NCBI GenBank assembly: GCA_049194865.1
Contig: JBLZWL010000071.1
Coordinates: 248,001-312,000 of the forward strand
Direction: 5' to 3'
DNA: 64,000 nt
Source: Myxococcus terminator_A
Lineage (GTDB): Bacteria > Myxococcota > Myxococcia > Myxococcales > Myxococcaceae
Shown here: positions 1 to 9,600 of the stretch, piece after piece
Numbering within the stretch: position 1 is the stretch's first letter
Layout of the letters: the number at the start of each line of letters is the position of its first letter
The notes under the pieces: model-generated
The model's database searches: none
Seen by the model: only the letters and a program-made list of their open reading frames with translations
Told to the model about the DNA's origin: nothing
Position numbers and translations under genes: made by a program

Positions 1-2
1 TG

Positions 3-2429
3 CAGCAGCTTCGCCTCGCCAGCGCGGAGCTGGAGCAGGACGTGCTCCGCGCGCGGTTGGGGCTGCCGGAGCTGCATGGCTCGGAGCTGTCCGCCTTCAA
101 GGCGCTGGAGGCCCGCGCCCAGGCGCTGCGCGACGTGCCGTCCTTTCTCTCCAAGGAGGAGCGCCGGGTGATGGCCGCCTCGCTGGAGGCGTACCTGCGC
201 GCGCTGGAGGACAACCGCGTGTTGCTCGTCCGCTCCCGGGAGGCCCAGACGCGAGGCGAGCGACGCGAGGCGGATGTGGCGGTGCAGGCGCTGCTGGAGC
301 GCTCCGCCAGCGCGCAGGCGGAGCGGCTCGTCACCACGTTCCTCCACCTGCACGAGCGGGCGCAGCTGAGCAACGAGCGCTCGCGCGTCGTGTTCTTCGC
401 GGTGTCGCTGGTGCTGGGGGCGTACGTGGTGGTGGTGCTGGTGCGGCTGTCGCGCGCGTCCGGCGAGCTGGCCACGCTCAACGAGGTCTTGGAGAAGCGC
501 GTGGAGGAGCGCGGCCAGGCGCTCTTGCTGGCGGGGCAGGAGCAGCGCACCACGGAGGCGCGCAAGGCGGCCATCCTGGAGGCGGCGCCGGACGGCATCC
601 TGCTGGTGGATGAGGAGGGGCGGCTCCTGGAGCTCAACCCCACGGCGGAGCGCGTCTTCCGGCTGAAGGCGTCGGAGGCGGTGGGCCGGGACTTCCTGGC
701 GCTGGCGTTGCCCGCATCGTTGCCCGCTGGGAAGCGCGAGGAGGTGGCGGCGGCGCTGCGCGAGACGTCGGGCCACGCGACGCGGCTGGAGTCGCCGTGC
801 CTGCGCGCGGACGGGAGCATGTTCCCCGCGGAGCTGACGCTGGCGCGGGTGCCGGGAGAGGGCCCGGCGCGCTTCACCGCCTTCGTGCGCGACATCACCG
901 AGCGCAAGGAGGTGGAGCGGATGAAGAACGAGTTCGTCTCCACGGTGAGCCACGAGCTGCGCACGCCGCTGACGTCCATCCGAGGCTCGCTGGGGCTCTT
1001 GGAGGGCGGCATCGTCGGAGAGATGCCGGAGCAGGCGCTGGACATGGTGCGCATCGCCCGCTCGAACACGGAGCGCCTCATCCGCCTCATCAACGACATC
1101 CTCGACTTGGAGAAGATGGAAGCGGGGATGCTGGAGCTGAAGCTGGCGTCGGTGGAGGGGCTGGAGTTGGTGGAGGCGACGTTCAGCGGCCTGCGCGGCG
1201 TGGCGGACGCGGCGGGGGTATCGCTGCGCGCGGTGGTGGAGAATGCGCCCCGGGTGAAGGGCGACAGGGACAGGCTCATCCAGGTGCTGACGAACCTGGT
1301 CTCCAACGCGGTGAAGTTTTCACCGAGCGGCGCCGAGGTGGCGGTGCACGTGCGGATGGAGTCGCAGGGCCGCGTGCGCTTCAGCGTGGTGGACAAGGGG
1401 CCGGGCATTCCCGAGGAGCAGCGGGGGCGGCTGTTCGCGCGCTTCCAGCAGCTCGATGGCTCGGACACGCGCTCCAAGGGAGGCACGGGGCTGGGGCTGG
1501 CCATCTCCCAGGCCATCGTGAATCAGCACGGCGGCGGCATCGAGGTGGAGAGCGAGCTGGAGAAGGGCTCCACGTTCACCTTCACGCTGGACGCGGCGCG
1601 CTCGGTGTCGGGCTCGCATGCGGCGGTGGGTGGGGCGGTGAAGGACTCCACCCGCTACAACGTGCTGGTGGCGACGGCGGACACGGAGCTGTCCGCGTTG
1701 CTGCGCGGGTTGCTGTCGCAAGAGGGTTACCGGGTGGTGCGGGCCTCGAGCCTCGCCGAGGCGGCGAAGGTGCTGGAGGAGACGCCCCCGGACGCGGTGG
1801 TGCTGGACACGCAGATGCCGGATGGGGAGGCGCTGGACTGGGTGCGCAGCCTGCGCGAGCACCCGCGCACGCACGAGCTGCCGGTGCTGGCGGTGTCGGG
1901 GCGCTCGGCGGAGGGCGAGGGGGTGGGCACGCCCTTGTGGGTGGACTGGATGTCGCAGCCGTTGGAGGAGACGCGGCTGCTCAGCACGCTCCGGCACGCG
2001 ATGCGGCGGCCGGGGCAGGCGCGGGTGCTGGTGGTGGACGACGACGTGGCCACGCGGCGGGTGATTTGCGCGCGGCTGGAGCGGCTGGGGACGGTGCAGG
2101 TGTTCGAGGCGGCGGATGGGGAGAGCGCGGTGGCGCTGGCGCGCGAGACGCCGCCGGACCTCATCGTGTTGGACGTGGGGCTGCCGGGGTTGGACGGGTT
2201 CGAGGTGGTGGACATCTTGCGGCAGGGGCGGGGGCGGGCAACGCCGCTGATTGTGTTCACGGGACGGGACTTGTCGCGGGCGGACCAGCGGCAGTTGACG
2301 CTGGGGATTACGCGGCACTTGAGCAAGGCGCGCTCGTCGGAGGAGGAGCTGGTGGCCTCCGTGCGCGAGCTGCTGCATGAGCTGTTGTCCCGCAAGGACG
2401 GTGGCTCGGGGAGAAGGGCTGTTTCATGA
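3..2429 (+). CDS. Hybrid sensor histidine kinase, 5' end cut by the window
   Basis: The frame is open from base 3, before the first possible start (GTG at 42), so the true N-terminus lies outside the window. Numbering from that GTG: an extracytoplasmic helical region is followed by one membrane helix (about 116-135), a short coiled coil, a PAS domain (about 165-285), HisKA with phospho-acceptor His304 in SHELRTP, and a HATPase with an N box near 418-422 and GTGLGL at 491-496. Two receivers follow. The first (about 548-665) keeps Asp589 but lacks the acidic pocket, and its usual Lys is Gln, so it looks degenerate. The second (670-785) has DDD at 676-678 and Asp711 and looks functional. The N-terminal sequence resembles DAHL-type sensor domains, which is inferred. 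The stop overlaps the next gene (ATGA), so the two are translationally coupled and probably form one signalling pathway. Confidence 0.92.
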   Translation, partial: QQLRLASAELEQDVLRARLGLPELHGSELSAFKALEARAQALRDVPSFLSKEERRVMAASLEAYLRALEDNRVLLVRSREAQTRGERREADVAVQALLERSASAQAERLVTTFLHLHERAQLSNERSRVVFFAVSLVLGAYVVVVLVRLSRASGELATLNEVLEKRVEERGQALLLAGQEQRTTEARKAAILEAAPDGILLVDEEGRLLELNPTAERVFRLKASEAVGRDFLALALPASLPAGKREEVAAALRETSGHATRLESPCLRADGSMFPAELTLARVPGEGPARFTAFVRDITERKEVERMKNEFVSTVSHELRTPLTSIRGSLGLLEGGIVGEMPEQALDMVRIARSNTERLIRLINDILDLEKMEAGMLELKLASVEGLELVEATFSGLRGVADAAGVSLRAVVENAPRVKGDRDRLIQVLTNLVSNAVKFSPSGAEVAVHVRMESQGRVRFSVVDKGPGIPEEQRGRLFARFQQLDGSDTRSKGGTGLGLAISQAIVNQHGGGIEVESELEKGSTFTFTLDAARSVSGSHAAVGGAVKDSTRYNVLVATADTELSALLRGLLSQEGYRVVRASSLAEAAKVLEETPPDAVVLDTQMPDGEALDWVRSLREHPRTHELPVLAVSGRSAEGEGVGTPLWVDWMSQPLEETRLLSTLRHAMRRPGQARVLVVDDDVATRRVICARLERLGTVQVFEAADGESAVALARETPPDLIVLDVGLPGLDGFEVVDILRQGRGRATPLIVFTGRDLSRADQRQLTLGITRHLSKARSSEEELVASVRELLHELLSRKDGGSGRRAVS

Positions 2430-4453
2430 ATGAGGCGAAGACGCTCCTCTTCCTGGAGGACGACAAGGATTTGCAGACGCTGGTCTCCGCTTTCTTGAGG
2501 GAGAAGGGCTTCCGGGTGGAGTCGGCGCGCACGGCGGCGGAGGCGCGCACGTTGCTCACGAAGGTGCCGGTGGACGCGGCCATCGTGGACGGGTTGTTGC
2601 CGGGGGTGACGGGGGCGGACTTCATCCGCGAGCTGCGCAAGACGCAGCCGGAGCTGCCGGTGTTGTTCGCCTCGGCGTTCTGGAAGGACTTGAAGAGCCA
2701 CGAGCTGCTCACGCGGCAGCTGCGGGTGGCGCGCATCATCCACAAGCCCTACCGGCCGGAGGAGCTGTACCTCTGGGTGAGCCAGCTCTTCACCAAGGCG
2801 TTGCCGCCACCGGCGCCGGGGCTTCGGGCGCTGGCGGACGTGGACCTGGTGCGCGACGAGCTGGCGGCGAGCCTCGTCGCGTTGAACCAGGAGTACGGCG
2901 CGCGGCTGAAGGACAAGGTGGGCGGGCTGGAGACGCTGCTGAGCGACGCGCGGGCGGGGAAGCGGGAGGCTCTAGAGGAGGCGACCGTCGTCGTCCACAA
3001 GCTGCATGGGACGGCGGGGAGCTATGGGTTCACGGAGGTGAGCCTGTCGGCGGGGCGGTTGGAGGACGTGCTGCGGTCGGCGAAGGACTCGGCGCGGCTG
3101 GACTGGGGGCAGGTGGACGCGACGTTCCGGGAGCTGGCGAGGACGGCGTCGGTGCCGGTGAAGCCCGTGCGCAAGGAGGCCCCCGCGGCGATGTTGCCGA
3201 CGGAGGGGGTGTTGCTGGTGGTGGACGAGGACGCGCAGGTGTTGGCGGAGGCGGAGCGGTTGGGGAAGGCGCACGTGGTGCGGGTGTTGCCGGCGCGCTC
3301 GGCGAACGAGGCGGTGGCGGTGGCGAGCAAGCAGTGGGTGGATGGGGTGCTCATCCACATGCACCTGGGTGGGGAGCTGGGAGGCATCCAGGCGGCGCAC
3401 CAGCTGCGGTCGGTGGACGGGCTGGGTTCGTTGCCGTTGGGGTTCATGGAGGGGGCGGGAGGGTTGGAGGACCGGGTGGCGGCGGCGCATGCAGGGGCGT
3501 CGTTGTTCCTGCCGAGGCCCTTCACGGCGCCGGACTTCGCGGCGGCGGCGGAGCGGATGGTGGCGGCGCGGCGGCCGGAGCGGGCGCGGGTGTTGGTGGT
3601 GGACGACGACCCGGAGGCGATTGCGGCGTTGGTGCACTCGCTGGCGAGCGAGCAGATTGAGGTGGTGGGGTTGGGGGATGCGCACCATTTGATGGAGGCA
3701 TTGGCGGAGCATCGGCCGGATTTGTTGTTGTTGGACGTGCAGATGCCGGGGCCGAGCGGCTTTGATTTGTGTCGGATTCTGAGGTCGACGCCGGCGTGGC
3801 AGGAGTTGCCGGTGTTGTTGATTACGGCGCACCTGGGGTTGGAGTTCCGGCTGGCGGCGTTCCAGGCGGGGGCGGACGACTACATCTCCAAGCCGGTGTT
3901 GAAGGAGGAGTTGAGGGCGCGAGTGCAGGCGCGGCTGGAGCGGGCGCGGCTGTCACGGGAGCGCTCGGAGCGGGATGCCTTGACGGGGTTGTTGTTGAGG
4001 CGGCCGTTCATCGAGGGGGCGAGGACGCGCCTGGCGGAGGCGCAGCGTCAGCAGCGCCCGTTGGCGTTGTGTTTCCTGGATGTGGACCACTTCAAGCGGG
4101 TGAATGACAAGTATGGGCACCTGGCGGGGGACAGGGTGCTGACGCGGCTGGGGCGGTTGTTGGGGGCACGTTTTCGGAGGGAGGACGTGCGAGGGCGGTG
4201 GGGAGGGGAGGAGTTCGTGGTGGGGTTGTTGGGGGAGACGAAGGAGAGCGCGAAGGCGATTCTGTCGCGGACGATGGCGGAGGTGACGCAGATGACCTTC
4301 GACGGCGACGGGGGCGAGTCCTTCGCGATTACGGTGAGCGCGGGCATCGCGGAGGCGCCTGGAGACGGGGCGACGCTGGAGGAGCTGCTGCGCGCCGCGG
4401 ACGCGCGGTTGAACCGGGCGAAGACGAACGGGCGCAACCGCATCGAGGTGTGA
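2426..4453 (+). CDS. Multi-receiver Hpt-GGDEF response regulator (diguanylate cyclase)
   Basis: A 675-residue cytoplasmic protein. Domain order: receiver 1 (1-122, EDD at 11-13, Asp55, Lys107); an Hpt-like domain with HKLHG at 191-195, His191 being the likely phospho-acceptor; a degenerate receiver (260-385) with His311 where Asp is expected; a canonical receiver 3 (388-505, DDD at 403-405, Asp437, Lys489); and a GGDEF domain with an intact GGEEF at 593-597. An RRED motif at 584-587, five residues before GGEEF, matches the RxxD inhibitory site of feedback-controlled diguanylate cyclases. It should make cyclic-di-GMP on phosphorylation. The Hpt domain would let it take phosphate from the hybrid kinase just upstream, with which it overlaps by four bases. 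Enzyme activity is inferred from motifs; the partner assignment comes from context. Confidence 0.92.
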   Translation: MNEAKTLLFLEDDKDLQTLVSAFLREKGFRVESARTAAEARTLLTKVPVDAAIVDGLLPGVTGADFIRELRKTQPELPVLFASAFWKDLKSHELLTRQLRVARIIHKPYRPEELYLWVSQLFTKALPPPAPGLRALADVDLVRDELAASLVALNQEYGARLKDKVGGLETLLSDARAGKREALEEATVVVHKLHGTAGSYGFTEVSLSAGRLEDVLRSAKDSARLDWGQVDATFRELARTASVPVKPVRKEAPAAMLPTEGVLLVVDEDAQVLAEAERLGKAHVVRVLPARSANEAVAVASKQWVDGVLIHMHLGGELGGIQAAHQLRSVDGLGSLPLGFMEGAGGLEDRVAAAHAGASLFLPRPFTAPDFAAAAERMVAARRPERARVLVVDDDPEAIAALVHSLASEQIEVVGLGDAHHLMEALAEHRPDLLLLDVQMPGPSGFDLCRILRSTPAWQELPVLLITAHLGLEFRLAAFQAGADDYISKPVLKEELRARVQARLERARLSRERSERDALTGLLLRRPFIEGARTRLAEAQRQQRPLALCFLDVDHFKRVNDKYGHLAGDRVLTRLGRLLGARFRREDVRGRWGGEEFVVGLLGETKESAKAILSRTMAEVTQMTFDGDGGESFAITVSAGIAEAPGDGATLEELLRAADARLNRAKTNGRNRIEV

Positions 4454-4465
4454 GCCGTTGGCTCA
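4451..4465. terminator. Compact hairpin shared by two convergent stop codons
   Basis: TGAGCC-GTT-GGCTCA is a perfect 6-bp inverted repeat. Its left arm contains the TGA stop of the GGDEF gene and its right arm contains the stop of the opposing gene. It has no T-run, so it is a possible bidirectional stop signal or mRNA-end stabiliser rather than a standard intrinsic terminator. Confidence 0.35.
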
Positions 4466-5035
4466 GACTTCCTCGAACCTCGCCCCCGTGACTTTCGCGT
4501 GCTCCAGGGCCACCTTGAGGTCCTCGGAGACGATGAGGGCGATTTCCCATCCCCAGGTGCGGAAGACCTTCGCGCCGCCCACCTTCGTGCGGTCGATTCG
4601 CATCCCGTAGACGCTGCGGTACTGGCCGAGCTTGTCCGGCCGCTCATCCTCGGGCTTCCAATACATTATCTCTTCCGAAGCCTCGTCATCGATGCACCGG
4701 ATGAGCTTCGTGGCGACGAGCATGACATGCTGTTCCGGGCGTCCTTCGACATCGACGGGTATCAACTGCACATCATCAGGCGCCAGCTTCGCGAAGAGGT
4801 TGGCCACCCTGACGTGGACAACCGGAACTCTGCCGCCTGCCGTGCAGTAGTCCAGCCACCTCCCTGGCTCGTCGATAGGAAACTTCAGGCGACTCGCAAG
4901 CTGGAGGGGCCGCCCCTCGACGAACTGCCAGACGTCCTCGACCTCGGTGCCCGTCTCATCCAGCGGGTCTCCCAGGAACCAGTTCCCGGCCTGCACGTCT
5001 TCCCTGAGCTTGAAGTATCGAGACCGCTTCGGCAT
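4463..5035 (-). CDS. Imm11-family-like immunity protein
   Basis: A 190-residue soluble protein with no signal peptide or membrane segment. It has the features I associate with the myxobacterial Imm11 (DUF1629-like) family: an N-terminal YFKLREDV element, a VPVVHVRVANLF segment, then DVQLIPVDVEG and a C-terminal FRTWGWEIALIVSEDLK block. It lies 19 bp downstream of an AHH-domain lipoprotein on the same strand, the standard toxin-then-immunity order. Its expected role is to bind and neutralise that toxin inside the producing cell. Both the family call and the partnership are inferred; no catalytic motif is visible. Confidence 0.75.
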   Translation of the reverse strand: MPKRSRYFKLREDVQAGNWFLGDPLDETGTEVEDVWQFVEGRPLQLASRLKFPIDEPGRWLDYCTAGGRVPVVHVRVANLFAKLAPDDVQLIPVDVEGRPEQHVMLVATKLIRCIDDEASEEIMYWKPEDERPDKLGQYRSVYGMRIDRTKVGGAKVFRTWGWEIALIVSEDLKVALEHAKVTGARFEEV

Positions 5036-5054
5036 GGTGAACTTCCTAGATTCC

Positions 5055-6389
5055 TCATGGGTTCCGAGTCAAAAGCCCGTGGATTTTGGTTCCTGGGGTC
5101 TGCGCTTCTCTGGCGAGCTTGCGTAGCTCATTGGTAAGGGCCTTCCGGCACTCTTCCACCTTGCGGCACGCTCCCAAGGCTTGCTCCAGTCGCTCATGGA
5201 TGTACTCGTGATACCGCCGTGGATGCGGCCCCCTGTGGCCCACGACTTCGACGACGTTCTCGGAGTCTTTCAGCTTCATCCCGGCTCGTGCGAACAGCTT
5301 CCTGAATACTGGCGACCAGGGCCCGCCGCGCGCGGCGGAGACGTCGTTCTTGTTCGTGGCGATGTGATGATTCTCACTGCGTCCTCTCCGGCTCGCCATG
5401 GCCACGGCGTTCGGGGCGAGCGCGATGGTGAAGCCCTCCGCCGTCAAGGCGACTGAACTCACGCTGCCTACGGCCGCGTACTGGAAGCCCGCTTGGGACT
5501 CCACCGCCACAGCTGCCTGGGCGGAGCCCGGCAACCCCACTGACTTCGCCGCCAGTCCGGCCGTGTTCCCGATGGCCACCGTGGCCAGCATCACGAAGAC
5601 GCGCGCCGCGTTCTCCCCGAGCACCTCGCCGTAAGCCTCACCCGCCGCATGGAGTTGCTCGAAGCTCGTCGCCCTATCCACCTGGCGCACCAGCGTCAGC
5701 CACCCGTCCAGCATGCTCCACACCGTATCCACGCCCAGGTAGGCGATGAGGCAGGCCGTCAGGGTGGCCGCCACGCCTTTGCTCACGGGCTCGGGCAGTG
5801 ACCACAAGAGCAGATACATCGTCGCGGAGGCGGCGATGCCAGCGACCACTGCCTGGGGGTCCGTCATGCCCTCCAGTGCTTCGGCGGTCTCCTCCCAGAC
5901 CGAGTCCATGGCGATGGCCAGGGCCCAGGTGTACTTGCCGTCACTGGCCAGCAGCGGGCCCTCGTCCAGCAGGCGCAAGCAGTCCCCGGGTCGGTCCTTC
6001 CGTTTGCACCACTGACCGTAGGCACGCGTCAGCGCTTCATCCGCGTAGTCCTCCAGCAGTCGGGGACCGTCCACATCCCCTCCACGCTGGGGAATGAGTC
6101 GCGAGGACCCACGCTCATACCCATACACTCCACTCCGGGACGGAACGCCGAAGCGCTCCCGGGCTACCTGCATGGGATTGCGAGAGGGAGGAACATCTCG
6201 CGCCAGCTCCGCGACGGCCTCCTCGAATTCGTCGTCTTCGAGCTCAGCCGCACTCACCTCCGCGTCAGGCTCCTCGTGAGGAGTGACGAGGAAGGAATCC
6301 TCCCCGGTCTCCAGTCGCACGACTCGGCTCGTCGCGCAGCCAGTGACAGCCATCCACAGGAGCAGCGACACCACCCAACGAAGCGTCAT
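5055..6389 (-). CDS. AHH-domain lipoprotein, probable secreted or exchanged nuclease toxin
   Basis: The open frame reaches 6575, but I chose the ATG at 6389 because it gives a clean lipoprotein signal peptide (MTLRWVVSLLL then VTGC, lipidated Cys18). The 444-residue product has an acidic region, a central hydrophobic helical part (about 190-300) and a C-terminal AHH-type domain: ENHHIATNKND at 339-349 and GHRGPHPRRYHEYIHERL about 35 residues later. HH and the later His residues are the signature of AHH/HNH-fold nucleases of polymorphic toxins. The layout matches a paralogous myxobacterial lipoprotein family (DUF2380/TIGR02269-like). With the Imm11-like gene 19 bp downstream, it reads as a toxin-immunity pair. 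Lipoprotein toxins of Myxococcus (SitA) pass between kin by outer-membrane exchange; a similar route here is speculation. Confidence 0.78.
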   Translation of the reverse strand: MTLRWVVSLLLWMAVTGCATSRVVRLETGEDSFLVTPHEEPDAEVSAAELEDDEFEEAVAELARDVPPSRNPMQVARERFGVPSRSGVYGYERGSSRLIPQRGGDVDGPRLLEDYADEALTRAYGQWCKRKDRPGDCLRLLDEGPLLASDGKYTWALAIAMDSVWEETAEALEGMTDPQAVVAGIAASATMYLLLWSLPEPVSKGVAATLTACLIAYLGVDTVWSMLDGWLTLVRQVDRATSFEQLHAAGEAYGEVLGENAARVFVMLATVAIGNTAGLAAKSVGLPGSAQAAVAVESQAGFQYAAVGSVSSVALTAEGFTIALAPNAVAMASRRGRSENHHIATNKNDVSAARGGPWSPVFRKLFARAGMKLKDSENVVEVVGHRGPHPRRYHEYIHERLEQALGACRKVEECRKALTNELRKLAREAQTPGTKIHGLLTRNP

Positions 6390-6601
6390 GGAAGGCCCCG
6401 GCAAGAGGCCCGCGGCGAGGCGGGCACACCCTGGCAGTACCAAACGACGCTGACAGGCAACCCAAGGCGTACCCCGAGCCACCTGGGTACGACGTGTCTG
6501 CCCGGACCTCCTCCGTGCAGTCGTCCGGGGAGCCCTCCCTGCGAGGGACTCCCCAGACGGGGCATGGTCAAACACCCGGACGCCTCTCGACCCGGGAAGT
6601 A

Positions 6602-9600
6602 TTACCCCCGCAGGACTCGAAGCTCCTTTCCTGAGCCAATCGCAGGGTCCCCGAACACGTTATCCGAGGCGGTGATTCTCCCCGACACCCCGCCGACCAC
6701 GTTCCAACTCGTGCCGGTTCCAAACGCCACCGTCGTCGGCTCGTCACCCACGTCCACCGTCGCCCCTTCGCCGCCGACCCGGTCGAAGTCCTGCGGGACG
6801 TTGTACTGGGTCCGATTGGGGAAGCCGACCTGCCGGTAGTAGCCCTTGTTCGTGGTGCCAGACCCCGGGTCGCCGAAGGTGGCGGTGTTGAAGGTGACGG
6901 CGCCCGTCAGCCCCGCGATGAAGCGGTAGTGGCCATTCGCGCCATAGGCCACATCGCAGGGCCCTGGCAGGTTGAAGGTCGCGCCGTTGCTGACTCCGGC
7001 ATTGAAGGTGGAGATGTCGTATCCCCCAGGTAAATCCCTGGGCACATTGATGGGCGTGTTCGCGCTCGGCCCCTGGTCCCACCCGGTGACGACGAACAGG
7101 AAGCGCGTGGGCAGCGACTGCTCATAGAGCAGCAAATCGTCCGCCGACGTGGTGCCGGCCAGCATGCCCAGGTTGGGCTGCGCCACCGGGGACGTGAACT
7201 CCCCGCTGGCCTGCGCATCGCTCAAGGACTGGAGGTACCAATCCCGCGCGATGGCCGGGAAGTACTTCAGCTCGAGCGCCCACAGATACGCCTCTTTGAG
7301 GAAGTAGAGCCGGGCCGACATGGATTGCGTCGGCGCGAGCGTATTCAGATACGTGTAGAGGCCCACGCCGCTGGAGGCGTTGCTCGTCGAATCGCGCGTG
7401 AAGGAGAAGGAGAAGTCCAACGTTCCACCCAGGTACGTCTCCCCCGAGGCGGAGAGGCCGCCGTTCTCACTGCCAATCTCCGCCGTCTCGACGAACCCCG
7501 CATAGACGTTGACGTCCAGGTGGACGCCGAAGCCCGTGGTCGTTCCGCTCGACACCCGGTACTGGCCGTCGCAGACCGAGCTGCCGCTCATGGCGAACTT
7601 GAGGTACTTCTGACCGTTGAGGTCCGTCTTGGTGCCGTACTTCTCGATGACGGCCGTGACGTAGTTGTGCCCCGTGTAGAACGTGCTGAGGTCGGTCCCA
7701 TCCGGAGCCGTGAAAATCTGCTGAATCTCCGCCGGTGTCTTGCCGGCTTCCCCCAGCCTCTTCACGCACTCGGTATACAGCTTGAACATGCGGTCGTTGA
7801 TCGCCTCCGCTGTATAGGAGTCGACCATGCCCGGCGTGCAGGCGTAGGTGAAGAAGTCGCCCGCCACGGTCTCATCGGCGTCGTCCGAGACGACGGGCCA
7901 GTGGGCCACGACCAGGGGCGCCGGGCTGAAGTTGGCGTCGTGGTTGAAGTTGAGGTTCGTCGCCGTCCCGTATTGGGAGCGCAGCCAGAACAGGGACCGT
8001 CCGAAGTAGCACCCGTAGGGACGGACCAGGTAGGGAGACGCGTCATCGAGCGGGAAGTACGGATGACGGTAGGCCTTCGTCGCCACCTTGATGCTCTGGG
8101 CCGTGAACTTCCCGTCCTGCCACGCGAAGCGTCCGGAGGCTCCAGCCTTCGCGGTGATGCCCCAAGCGACTCCCGTCTTGTAGCCCCCGAACGGGCCAGT
8201 GGCGGCCGTATCCCTCGATGAGTACTGGATTCCCAGGCTCGCGGAGAGGTTGATTTCATTCAGGACGATGTCTTCCTGAGTGGTGTTCATCTCATAGTCA
8301 AACAGGTTCCAGTCGGCCATGCCGTCGGGGCTGGCATTCCCCCAGACCTCTGGCGCCGGGAGGGGCATGGGGAATGGGTCGCAAATCGCCGTCAGCACGC
8401 GCTTGCCGGCGTTCTGCTGGGTCGGCGGGTGGAGCATCGTCTGGAGCTTGAAGTCGCCATACTTCAGGGACGACATCTGGATGGGCGAGCCCGGCGAATT
8501 CGAGCAGCGGACCCAGGCGAGCCCCAGGATGATGGGGAGGGTGGCTGAGTCCTCGCTCGACGTCTCGGGGACGAGGCCGACCGAGAAGCACATCGAGAGC
8601 GGCCCCTCCGTGTCCTCGGTCGCCGAGGTGAAGATCTTGCCGAACTCCGTCCAGGTGGGGGCGGGAGAGGAGTCAATCTGGCGCAGCGGCCGGATGTCTG
8701 GAATCACGGCGATGGAGATTTGATGACTGGCGTTGGCGTCGCCGAACAGGGCGACGAGCCGTCCCGCGGGGTCCACCGCCAGGCTCATGCCCGAGGCCTT
8801 CCGGCTCCTGACCGATGAAGGCCACGAGAGGAGCATGGGCGAGCACGCGGGAGTCGCGTTCGCGTGGCACGCGGTGTCCAGCGTCCAGGAGAACGTGGTC
8901 GTGGTGGCGTGGTTCTCGTCCCACAGCGCCGCGATGACGCTGTTGACGGAAGGGCTGTTGGTGGCCCCCGGCTGGGTGACGAGGATGGTGCGCAGGTCGA
9001 GGTTCGAGAGGTTCGAGGACGTCTGGCTGGGGCTGGTCGCGGGGGCCGTCGTGTACCAGGGCGCCACCACGGGAGACCAGTCGTTGGTGATGGGATTGTA
9101 GTCGTTGACATCCAGGACGAGGTGGCAGACCTGCGGCGCGTTGTGAGCCGAGTCCCAGACGAGGTAGTTGACGAGAATCTCCGTCTCGCCCTTGCCGGCG
9201 CAGGCCGATACGCCCTTGGAGAGGACCTTCGCGGTCGTCTTGCTGGCACCGGCCGTGGCGGCCGGCAGCGAGAGCTGACACCAGTCCGTCTTGGAGCGGG
9301 TGCTTCCGGGGACGATGCGGACCGCGCACAAGGCGTTGTTCTGGGTGTCAATCCAGAAGATGTAGACGAGGTCGCCCAGCGAGACCACGCCGATGCGCTT
9401 CTCGGTTTCGAAGGCGAGGGCGGACTGCGTCGAGTCCTTCTCGACGGTGAACGAGGTCCAGGGGTCCAGCCGGCTCGGATTCCCCGAGGTGCGGCTGAGG
9501 TAGGCGACGGTGGACGAGCTGAGGTAGCCCTGGAGCATGTCGTCGTCGTTGACTCCCACCAGGGCCAGGGAGGGGCCGGTCTGGATGAGGCGGAACTCGC

